DNA of 13,137 nucleotides from Bacteroidota bacterium. GTDB lineage: Bacteria > Bacteroidota > Ignavibacteria > T3Sed10-11. The DNA is taken from positions 1-13,137 of the forward strand of contig SKXH01000229.1 in the NCBI GenBank assembly GCA_007128495.1, given 5' to 3'. This document shows, in pieces, positions 7,302 to 13,137 of this stretch. Positions within the stretch are counted from its first letter, which is position 1. Every line of letters starts with the position of its first letter. Below the pieces are notes generated by a model. That model did no database searches, was not told the origin of the DNA, and was given only the letters and a program-made list of their open reading frames with translations. Made by a program: the position numbers and the translations under genes.

Positions 7302-7838
7302 TTAGTTCTTTTTACCGCTTCCTTTTTTCTTCTCCGGAGCTAACATCATGATCATGCTCCGGCCTTCCATCTTGGGCTGTTGTTCTACCTTGGTAACATC
7401 CTCTACCTTTTCTAAAAGCCGCTGAAGGATTTCTTCACCCTGGTCCTTATAAGTGATCTCCCTGCCTTTAAATATAACCGTTGCTTTAACTTTATTTCCT
7501 TCCTCCAGAAATCTTCGAGCATGACGCGCTTTATATTCAAAATCATGATCATCCGTATTGGGATGCAACCGGATTTCTTTCACCTGGGTCTGCTGCTGAT
7601 GTTTCCGTTGCAGCTTTTCCTTTTTCATCTGCTCATAGCGGTATTTCCCGTAGTCGAGCATTTTGCAAACAGGGGGATTCGCGTTCGGCGATATTTCGAT
7701 CAGGTCATATCCCCTGTTATCTGCCAATCTCATTGCTTCCTGTATGAGGACAATCCCGTGCTGCTGACCGGTTTCATCGATCAACCGGATTTTTGGAGCA
7801 CGAATTTCTTTATTCACCCGTAACCGCTTCTCTTTGAT
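7302..7838 (-). CDS. infC: Translation initiation factor IF-3, probable AUC start
   Basis: IF-3 binds the 30S subunit, blocks 50S joining and checks the start codon and initiator tRNA. The protein has the normal two domains joined by a basic helix. The N-domain contains VNKEIRAPKIRLIDETGQQHGIV and ISPNANPPVCKMLDYGKYRYE. The linker is rich in Lys and Gln. The C-domain contains KEIRLHPNTDDHDFEYKARHARRFLEEGNKVKATVIFKGRE. No in-frame ATG exists near the front. A GTG at 7817 would give 171 aa but has no Shine-Dalgarno and would remove the basic KRLR stretch before VNKEIR. The frame stays open upstream to an ATC at 7838, eight bases after a strong AAGGAG, giving 178 aa beginning (M)KEKRLRVNKEIRAP. 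IF-3 genes are known for AUU or AUC starts that let IF-3 repress its own translation. It lies 22 nt after the thrS stop. Confidence 0.93.
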   Translation of the reverse strand: MKEKRLRVNKEIRAPKIRLIDETGQQHGIVLIQEAMRLADNRGYDLIEISPNANPPVCKMLDYGKYRYEQMKKEKLQRKHQQQTQVKEIRLHPNTDDHDFEYKARHARRFLEEGNKVKATVIFKGREITYKDQGEEILQRLLEKVEDVTKVEQQPKMEGRSMIMMLAPEKKKGSGKKN

Positions 7839-7852
7839 AAGATAATCTCCTT
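7836..7852 (-). promoter_or_regulatory. infC ribosome binding site with near-cognate ATC start
   Basis: On the minus strand AAGGAG (7852-7847) is followed by eight bases and then ATC (7838-7836), in frame with the whole of IF-3. The nearest ATT, at 7846-7844, is in another frame that stops soon after. The strong site with no AUG, GUG or UUG at proper distance is the pattern of infC genes under discrimination by their own product. Confidence 0.6.
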
Positions 7853-7860
7853 ATATAGTT

Positions 7861-9777
7861 CTACAATTTTTTCAACTTAATTTCATCGGTAACGACGGCA
7901 ATAAATTCTTCAAGGTCCTGCGATCCGGTATCTCCTTCGTGATGCTTGCGGACGGAAACACTTTTGTTTTCCAATTCTTTGTTTCCGACGATAAGCATGT
8001 ACGGAACTTTTTGTGTTTCCCACTCGCGGATTTTGTAACCAATCTTCTCATTCCGCAAATCGTTTTCAACACGCACGCCCGCTTCCTTCAACCGCTGAAC
8101 GACAGCAGCGGCATATGAATGATGAGCATCGCTTATCGGCAGCACCGCCGCCTGAACAGGCGCCAGCCAGGTCGGGAATGCACCGGCATAGTGTTCGACC
8201 AGTATGCCGATAAATCGCTCAAACGACCCGAATACCGCCCGATGAATCATAACCGGCCGATCGCGACCGCCGCTTTCATTAACATATTCAAGATCAAACC
8301 GCTCCGGCATTTGAAAGTCAAGCTGGATCGTGGCAAGCTGCCACTGCCGGCCGAGTGCATCATGTATCTGGACATCAATCTTCGGGCCGTAGAAAGCACC
8401 GTCTTTTTCTTTTAGCGCAAAATCAATTTGATTACGTTTCAAGGCCTCTTCAAGCGAGCGTTCCGCTTTTTCCCATAACGCCGGATCACCCATAGAATCT
8501 TCAGGACGTGTTGCAAGACTGAATGTTGGTTCAAAGCCGAAAATAGTATACACTTTGATGATCAATTCCAAAAGTTTATCGATCTCGTCAAGTATTTGAT
8601 CGGGGCGAACAAACAAATGAGCATCATCCATCGTAATTTGCCGGACACGAAACATCCCGCCGAGGGCACCGGATATTTCATTCCGGTGCAACCTGCCGAT
8701 CTCCGACAATCGTATCGGCAAGTCTTTGTAACTCCGCAGCTTATTTTTATAGACGTAGGTACTTTCGGGGCAGTTCATCGGTTTCAAGCTGAATGTCTCA
8801 TCTTCGACATCAAGCAGGAACATATTTTCCTGATAATGATCCCAATGTCCCGATTGCTGCCAGAGTTTTTTCTTCACCAGAATAGGAGTACTTATTTCAT
8901 CGTATCCAGTTCCGTCGAGTTCTTCGCGTATAAACTTTTCAAGCTCACGGAATACGATCATCCCCCTCGGCAACCAGAACGGAGCGCCCGGTGATATTTC
9001 ATTGAACATGAAAAGATCGAGGTCTCTTCCGAGTTTCCGGTGGTCCCTCCGCTTTGCCTCCTCAAGTCGTTCGAGATATTCATCGATATATTTTTTCTTC
9101 GGAGACGAGACACCGTACACACGCTGCAACATCTGACGGTCGCTGCTGCCGCGCCAGTATGATCCGGAGACACTCAGTAATTTAAAGTGTTTGATCCTTT
9201 GGGTGTCTGGAAGATGAGGTCCCCGGCACAAATCAGTAAATCCACCTTCATGGTATAAACTTACTACTTCGTTGTTGCCGTCGATCTCATCGAGCAATTC
9301 GAGCTTATACGGATCGTTTTTCTTTCTAAAAAATTCTATTGCTTTTTCTTTCGGCAATACTTCACGCTCAAATTTTTCGCCGCGCTCTACGATCTCCTCC
9401 ATTTTTTTCTCGATCAGTTTTAGGTCCTCATCGGAGAGCCGTTTGTCGACATCAACGTCATAGTAAAAACCATTATCAACCGGCGGGCCTACGCCGAATT
9501 TTGCGCCTGGAAATAGCTCTTCAATTGCGTGAGCCATGACGTGTGAGGTACTGTGCCAGTAAACATACTTTCCTTCGGGGTCCTCAAATTTAAGCAAGCG
9601 AAATGAACCGTCATTCTCGATAGGGCGATGCATCTCGACAATGCTGTCATTATGCATTGCTGCGAGCGCTTCATCAGCCAACCGCCTGCTTATCGATTCC
9701 GCTACTTTGTATGGAGTTACACCCTTGGGGAATTCTTTCTCCGATCCGTCAGGAAGTGTAAGTTTAATTGTTTCCAT
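7861..9777 (-). CDS. thrS: Threonine--tRNA ligase
   Basis: This cytoplasmic class II synthetase charges tRNA-Thr and edits Ser-tRNA-Thr. It is full length at 638 aa. Domains in order are a TGS domain (about 1-62), the editing domain with H75, H79, C184 and H188 (HSTSH and CRGPH), the catalytic core, and the anticodon-binding domain (about 540-638). The catalytic zinc ligands are C336 (KPMNCPES), H387 (DDAHLF) and H512 (VMIHRA). Against E. coli numbering these all sit at +2. The core has small departures from the common form: MNCPES where many enzymes have MNCPGH, and GALGGMFRVRQITMDD where GALHGL-type sequences are usual. All known catalytic residues remain, so I expect activity. GAGGTG lies only one base before the ATG, a poor spacing. 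The gene begins about 30 nt after the tRNA-Val terminator and leads the infC-rpmI-rplT cluster. Confidence 0.97.
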   Translation of the reverse strand: METIKLTLPDGSEKEFPKGVTPYKVAESISRRLADEALAAMHNDSIVEMHRPIENDGSFRLLKFEDPEGKYVYWHSTSHVMAHAIEELFPGAKFGVGPPVDNGFYYDVDVDKRLSDEDLKLIEKKMEEIVERGEKFEREVLPKEKAIEFFRKKNDPYKLELLDEIDGNNEVVSLYHEGGFTDLCRGPHLPDTQRIKHFKLLSVSGSYWRGSSDRQMLQRVYGVSSPKKKYIDEYLERLEEAKRRDHRKLGRDLDLFMFNEISPGAPFWLPRGMIVFRELEKFIREELDGTGYDEISTPILVKKKLWQQSGHWDHYQENMFLLDVEDETFSLKPMNCPESTYVYKNKLRSYKDLPIRLSEIGRLHRNEISGALGGMFRVRQITMDDAHLFVRPDQILDEIDKLLELIIKVYTIFGFEPTFSLATRPEDSMGDPALWEKAERSLEEALKRNQIDFALKEKDGAFYGPKIDVQIHDALGRQWQLATIQLDFQMPERFDLEYVNESGGRDRPVMIHRAVFGSFERFIGILVEHYAGAFPTWLAPVQAAVLPISDAHHSYAAAVVQRLKEAGVRVENDLRNEKIGYKIREWETQKVPYMLIVGNKELENKSVSVRKHHEGDTGSQDLEEFIAVVTDEIKLKKL

Positions 9778-9808
9778 GCACCTCGAACAAAGTTATTATT
9801 ATTACATT

Positions 9809-9832
9809 AAAAAATCGGAGGCAGCTCCGATT
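9809..9832 (-). terminator. Intrinsic terminator after tRNA-Val, directly upstream of thrS
   Basis: On the minus strand AATCGGAG-CTGC-CTCCGATT forms an 8-bp stem with a four-base loop, followed by a run of T. It lies 12 nt after the tRNA 3' end. It ends only about 31 nt before the thrS start codon, leaving little room for a separate thrS promoter unless that promoter overlaps the hairpin. Confidence 0.85.
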
Positions 9833-9844
9833 AGAATCTTTATG

Positions 9845-9918
<74 letters not shown>

Positions 9919-9960
9919 GACAGATCACATAAATCCGCTATTTACAGCATAAGAATACTA

Positions 9961-9989
9961 AATATACGCATTTTAGCAAAATTAGTCAA
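9961..9989 (-). promoter_or_regulatory. Sigma70-type promoter of tRNA-Val
   Basis: On the minus strand TTGACT (9989-9984), a 17-base spacer and TATATT (9966-9961) match five of six consensus bases at each hexamer with ideal spacing. Transcription would start near 9954, about 36 nt before the mature tRNA 5' end. It is the best promoter in the window. Read-through of the 9809-9832 terminator could also feed thrS from it. Confidence 0.7.
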
Positions 9990-10037
9990 TTATATAATTT
10001 TTCTACAGAAAATTTTCAGGTGTCTCGGTATGATATT

Positions 10038-10082
10038 AAAAAACAGGCAAATATCCAATTTATTGTCAGGATATTTGCCTGT
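10038..10082 (-). terminator. Strong intrinsic terminator after the glutamine-rich gene pair
   Basis: A perfect 14-bp stem, ACAGGCAAATATCC (10043-10056) with GGATATTTGCCTGT (10069-10082), and a 12-base loop are followed on the minus strand by a T-run. It lies 22 nt after the second gene's stop codon and closes that transcription unit. There is no T-run on the other side, so it acts in one direction. Confidence 0.88.
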
Positions 10083-10104
10083 AGAAGAATAATAGACCGT
10101 TTTT

Positions 10105-10641
10105 TTATTGCTGCTGTTGCTGCATCATACGATCTAATTCGCGTGAAAGTTCTTCCATTCTGTTAAAGAGCGGTACCGCCTCGGGGTCGATTTGCTCCAT
10201 CTCATCTATGAGATGCTCCTCGAACTCATTTCGCCTCTCCTGCACTTCAGGATCTTGCATAGCTTCCTGCATATAGGGTTGTATCTGCTGATTAATCTGC
10301 TGATACTGCTGCTGTAGTTGCTGCGCCGTTTCCATATCGCCCTCTACCTGAGCAGTCTCGAGTGACTCTATTATTTCATCACGTTGTTCAATAAGGTCTC
10401 CCGCATCGGGATCGATCTCTCTTATCTTCTTGTCAAGATACTCAGAATACTCATCATAATGCGCGGCAACTTCCTCATTTTGCAGGGCTTGCTGCTGAAG
10501 CTGCTGGAGCCGTTCATTAATTTCGAGATATTCTTCGTAAAGCTGCTGGAATTCCTCATCCTGTGTTTGAGCGACAACGACACCGGTGGAAAATAAAAAC
10601 AGCAGTGCAACGACGCTTCTGATTACGTGTTGGTAGTTCAT
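10105..10641 (-). CDS. Secreted acidic glutamine-rich helical protein, downstream paralog
   Basis: I do not recognise this family. The 178-aa product starts with a signal peptide, MNYQHVIRSVVALLFLFSTGVVVAQ, with likely cleavage near residue 25, so it should be exported to the periplasm or outside. The rest is predicted helix, very rich in Gln and Glu, with no cysteine. It consists of two 75-residue modules in exact register (29-103 and 104-178). Each has Y-x2-IN, then Q-x-A-x-Q-x2-EV, then IDP-x-A-x2-L; the repeat identity is about 30% by eye. It ends MMQQQQQ. The start was set at 10641, not at an ATG 11 codons upstream, because GAGGAG lies seven bases before it and the paralog starts the same way. 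It begins 54 nt after the upstream paralog (about 60% identical, no gaps) and is followed by a terminator. A Skp/OmpH-like helical chaperone was considered, but those are basic and lack this repeat. Confidence 0.85.
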   Translation of the reverse strand: MNYQHVIRSVVALLFLFSTGVVVAQTQDEEFQQLYEEYLEINERLQQLQQQALQNEEVAAHYDEYSEYLDKKIREIDPDAGDLIEQRDEIIESLETAQVEGDMETAQQLQQQYQQINQQIQPYMQEAMQDPEVQERRNEFEEHLIDEMEQIDPEAVPLFNRMEELSRELDRMMQQQQQ

Positions 10642-11148
10642 TCTCTCACTCCTCTCATTGTGTTGATTGCACATAAAAAATATACGGGTGATAAATTATT
10701 GTTGCTGTTGCTGCATCATTCGATCTAATTGTTCGGAAAGTTCGCTCATTCTGTTAAGAAGGGGAATTGTTTCCGGATCAATTTCCTCCATTTTTGTTAT
10801 AAGCATTTCCTCCAGCTCCTGTTGACGCTGTTGTACCTCTTGATCCTGCATTGCTTCCTGGATAAATGGTTGCAGTTCCTGATTTATTTGCTGATATGTC
10901 TGCTGGAGTTCCTGAATTACTTCAAAATCACCTTCTTGTTGTGCAGCTTCAATTCGGTTTATTGTTTCCTCACGCTGGTCGACGAGTTCACCTGCACGAG
11001 AATCAATTTCTTTCAGTTTCGTATCGACGTATGCTGAATACTCTTCAGCATATCCTGCGATATCTTCATCCTGTAAAGCCTGCTGCTGTAGCTGTTGAAG
11101 CTGTTGATTGATCTCGAGATATTCATCGTAGATTTCCTGAAATTCCTC
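10108..11148 (-). repeat. Four copies of a 75-residue helical module across two adjacent genes
   Basis: Module copies run, in reading order, at 11148-10924 and 10923-10699 in the first gene, and at 10557-10333 and 10332-10108 in the second. Within each protein the copies align without gaps at an offset of exactly 75 residues: IN 41-42 with 116-117, EV 57-58 with 132-133, and ID 76-77 with 151-152 (numbering of the second protein). Copies at the same position in the two proteins are much closer to each other than first and second copies within a protein. So an old internal duplication came first and gene duplication later. Confidence 0.75.
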
Positions 11149-11232
11149 ATCTTCCATCTGGGCAAACAGAAAACCGGTAGACACAAGAAACAGCAAAACG
11201 AGCATCCCTCTTGTTAAGAGTTGGTAGTTCAT
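10696..11232 (-). CDS. Secreted acidic glutamine-rich helical protein, upstream paralog
   Basis: This is an unrecognised family, and the first member of the tandem pair. The 178-aa product has a signal peptide MNYQLLTRGMLVLLFLVSTGFLFAQ, with likely cleavage after about residue 25. It is then a wholly helical, acidic, Gln- and Glu-rich mature part of two modules, residues 29-103 and 104-178. Shared landmarks with the second paralog are DEEFQ, EYLEIN, LQQLQQQALQ, EGD, YQQINQ, QEAMQD and LDRMMQQQQQ at the C-terminus. Its first IDP motif reads IDS here. AGGAGT lies seven bases before ATG 11232, fixing the start. It lies 61 nt after the S9 peptidase stop, with a possible promoter in that gap. Equal length and conserved ends suggest that both copies are under selection. 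The mature protein could form an elongated helical bundle in the periplasm; this is inference. Confidence 0.86.
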   Translation of the reverse strand: MNYQLLTRGMLVLLFLVSTGFLFAQMEDEEFQEIYDEYLEINQQLQQLQQQALQDEDIAGYAEEYSAYVDTKLKEIDSRAGELVDQREETINRIEAAQQEGDFEVIQELQQTYQQINQELQPFIQEAMQDQEVQQRQQELEEMLITKMEEIDPETIPLLNRMSELSEQLDRMMQQQQQ

Positions 11233-11270
11233 TTGGTTACTCCTATATATGTATTATTTTGTGTTTTTTG

Positions 11271-11297
11271 ATATTACTAATTAATTATAACAGTCAA
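11271..11297 (-). promoter_or_regulatory. Candidate promoter for the glutamine-rich gene pair
   Basis: On the minus strand TTGACT (11297-11292), overlapping the peptidase stop codon, is followed after 15 bases by TAATAT (11276-11271). It has the same -35 hexamer as the tRNA-Val promoter, but the spacing is short and the -10 weak. A TATAAT at 11289-11284 is a second -10 candidate without a convincing -35. No terminator hairpin is visible between the peptidase and this gene pair, so cotranscription is also possible. Confidence 0.3.
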
Positions 11298-13137
11298 TTT
11301 GTCGCACCCGTTCCTAAATAACGATCAAACCAGTTGTAAAGCTCATCATACCAGAATATTGAATTTTGTGGAGTTAATATCCAATGATTCTCATCGGGAT
11401 AATACACAAGGCGTGCATCCACACCTTTTCCTTTGTACACACCGTATACTTCAAGGCCTTGAGTTACCGGCACGCGGTAATCCAATTCACCATGGATAAC
11501 AAGCATCGGAGATTCAAAGTTTTCGGCGTGCAGCGCAGGATTCCATTGCTGCATTTGTTCAAGTCCGTCCCACGGAGCACCATTGTAAGAATACTCGCGG
11601 TGTGCAGTAACATCAGAGGCAAATTGCCCCATAATATTGTAGACACCCGCATGATTGACCAATGCTGCAAATCTATCAGTATGACCGGCGATCCAGCTTA
11701 CCATATAACCGCCGTAACTTCCGCCGGTAGCAGCCATTCGTGATTCATCAATATATCCGCGCTCGATCATAAAATCCGTTGCTTTCATAATATCGCGGTA
11801 TGGTTTATCCGAGTGCGCACCGTGGATCGACTCGGCAAATTCCTGCCCGAAACTTGTCGAACCATGGAAATTCGACATTGCCACAACATACCCCGGAGCG
11901 GCGAAAAGTTGTGCATTCCATCTAAAGTGGAAGAAATCACCGAATATTCCGTGCGGACCGCCGTGGATCATATGCACTAAAGGCCATTCTTTTGATGGAT
12001 CAAAACCTGGTGGATAGATAATATACATCTGAACATCCGCATCATTGGCACCCTTATAGGTGACATCCTTTACCTCACCGAATGCAATGCCGTCAAGTAT
12101 ATCCTGATTAAAAAATGTTATTTGTTTAAAGTTAGCACCATTGCGGTTAATTTCAGCTATTTCGGATGGATGGGTAAATGATTGGTTTGAAAATATTAAC
12201 CTATCATTGCTTCCAAGCCGGACTCCATCATTGGTTCCACCGCGATAGATTTCGGTCACCTCACCACCGTTTGCGGGTATGGAGAATAATGATTTCTTAC
12301 CACGATCTTCTGCATGAAAATAAATCGTCCGGCTATCCTCCGACCATTGCCATTGCTGGAATGATAAATCGATATCTTCCGTTAGCACGGTACGCTCACC
12401 ACTTCGACGATCATAACGCACCAATCGTACTTTATCTGCATAAAAATGTGTCGACCGTTGTTTACCGTACAGTATCGTCCTGCCATCGGAACTATATTTG
12501 GGATTCGAATCGTTCGCTGGATTATGTTCGGTAATATTTTCCATCTCGCCGCTTCCGTCGGTCTTCAGCAAATAAATATCATAATCAAATCGTTCGTACG
12601 GCGGCTTTGTACTATTAATGGATGCAACAATTTCATTACCGTCCGGCGATATATCATATTGCGCGGCACCCATCATAGAAAAATACATCGAAGTACCGGG
12701 CATAAGATCGGTTACGTCGCCTGTTTCAATATCGACGGAGAACAAGCGGGGATATTTACCATCAATCAGCCAGCGATCCCAATGACGATAGATCCGATCT
12801 TCCGTTACTTTTGCCGTGACTTTGTCTTCACGTTCTTCTTTGAGCATCAATTCCAACTTTTCAAAATCACCATCATAGCCGGGAAATACCGAAGCTACAA
12901 ACGCGATACGCTTACCATCGAGAAACCACTGCGGGGACGATACAGAAACCGGCAAATCGGTAACCTGCCGCGCTTCACCGCCATCGACAGGAATCACAAA
13001 AAGTTGAGCTGTGTCTCCGTGTCTCCGTGAGATAAATGCAAGTTTTTTGCTGTCGGGACTCCAAACAGGAGAACTATCTGAAGCTTGATGCCGGGTAAAC
13101 TGAAATGGCTCGCTGCCGTCAAGCGGGAGTAAATAAA
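11294..13137 (-). CDS. S9 family serine peptidase, N-terminus outside window
   Basis: This is a prolyl-oligopeptidase-clan peptidase of the acylaminoacyl-peptidase/DPP type, which cleaves short peptides. The frame is open to the right edge, and 613 residues are visible. The first part carries TolB/DPP-like beta-propeller blades: SPVWSPDSKKLAFIS, SSPQWFLDGKRIAFVA, QYDISPDGNEIVAS and SNPKYSSDGRTILYG. The alpha/beta-hydrolase domain follows, with oxyanion-region HGGPHG. The nucleophile is in GGSYGGY (Ser at visible residue 473), the Asp in HGELDYRVP (552) and the His in DENHW (584), so the catalytic triad is complete. The apparent start at 12997 is only an internal GTG inside the propeller; coding clearly continues upstream. 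Homologs are often periplasmic with a signal peptide, but that end is not visible here. The substrate cannot be told. It is unrelated in sequence to the glutamine-rich pair that follows. Confidence 0.95.
   Translation of the reverse strand, partial: YLLPLDGSEPFQFTRHQASDSSPVWSPDSKKLAFISRRHGDTAQLFVIPVDGGEARQVTDLPVSVSSPQWFLDGKRIAFVASVFPGYDGDFEKLELMLKEEREDKVTAKVTEDRIYRHWDRWLIDGKYPRLFSVDIETGDVTDLMPGTSMYFSMMGAAQYDISPDGNEIVASINSTKPPYERFDYDIYLLKTDGSGEMENITEHNPANDSNPKYSSDGRTILYGKQRSTHFYADKVRLVRYDRRSGERTVLTEDIDLSFQQWQWSEDSRTIYFHAEDRGKKSLFSIPANGGEVTEIYRGGTNDGVRLGSNDRLIFSNQSFTHPSEIAEINRNGANFKQITFFNQDILDGIAFGEVKDVTYKGANDADVQMYIIYPPGFDPSKEWPLVHMIHGGPHGIFGDFFHFRWNAQLFAAPGYVVAMSNFHGSTSFGQEFAESIHGAHSDKPYRDIMKATDFMIERGYIDESRMAATGGSYGGYMVSWIAGHTDRFAALVNHAGVYNIMGQFASDVTAHREYSYNGAPWDGLEQMQQWNPALHAENFESPMLVIHGELDYRVPVTQGLEVYGVYKGKGVDARLVYYPDENHWILTPQNSIFWYDELYNWFDRYLGTGATN

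Noticed and set aside
8596..8994. Plus-strand 132-aa open frame opposite thrS
   Set aside because: It lies wholly inside conserved catalytic thrS coding sequence; no domain or ribosome binding site.
9778..9844. T-box or other tRNA-sensing leader for thrS
   Set aside because: The space is about 65 nt and is filled by a simple terminator; no specifier stem or T-box sequence is seen.
10642..10674. Longer N-terminus (MCNQHNERSER) for the downstream glutamine-rich gene
   Set aside because: The Shine-Dalgarno fits the later ATG, the paralog starts at MNYQ, and the extension would precede the signal peptide with charged residues.
12446..13030. Plus-strand 194-aa open frame opposite the S9 peptidase
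   Set aside because: It is antisense to a clear propeller and hydrolase gene, has no family features, and its composition reflects the opposite strand.

Overview
The window is a bacterial chromosome segment in which every supported gene lies on the minus strand, so it reads from the right edge to the left. The protein styles and the order thrS-infC-rpmI-rplT-pheS-pheT-(coiled coil)-zapA-structured RNA-rny-coaE suggest a member of the Bacteroidota/Chlorobiota (FCB) superphylum. PheS supports this with a YRNEAISARSYCMFHQLEG motif-2 block, and so does RNase Y placed beside zapA. However, Shine-Dalgarno sequences (GGAGGA, AAGGAG, AGGAG) precede at least seven genes, and the tRNA gene has a classical TTGACT-17-TATATT promoter. 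That is unlike typical Bacteroidia and fits a deeper FCB branch better, for example Balneolota, Ignavibacteria or Calditrichota-like. This placement is inference.

Region 1 (13137 to 11294) holds the C-terminal part of an S9 prolyl-oligopeptidase-family serine peptidase: the end of a beta-propeller plus a complete hydrolase domain. Its N-terminus lies outside the window. Region 2 (11232 to 10038) holds two adjacent paralogous genes for small secreted, acidic, glutamine-rich helical proteins, each 178 aa, followed by a strong intrinsic terminator. Each protein is itself two copies of a 75-residue module in exact register, so the locus contains four copies of the module. I recognise no function for it, and it is the least explained thing in the window.

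Region 3 (9989 to 9809) is a stand-alone tRNA-Val(GAC) gene with its own promoter and terminator. Region 4 (9777 to 1) is a long housekeeping cluster. It starts with threonyl-tRNA synthetase, IF-3 (apparently starting at a rare AUC codon), L35 and L20. A terminator-like hairpin follows, then both subunits of phenylalanyl-tRNA synthetase. After these come a small coiled-coil protein, the cell-division protein ZapA, a roughly 240-nt highly structured RNA that is probably 6S RNA, the membrane-anchored RNase Y, and dephospho-CoA kinase, which is cut by the left edge.

Taken together, region 4 groups aminoacylation, translation initiation, ribosome assembly, Z-ring assembly, a probable RNA-polymerase-binding RNA and mRNA turnover in one direction. 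Three places look like control points: the near-cognate infC start, the rplT-pheS hairpin, and the terminator placed only about 30 nt before thrS. I see no CRISPR array, insertion sequence, integrase or other mobile element, and no credible plus-strand gene.
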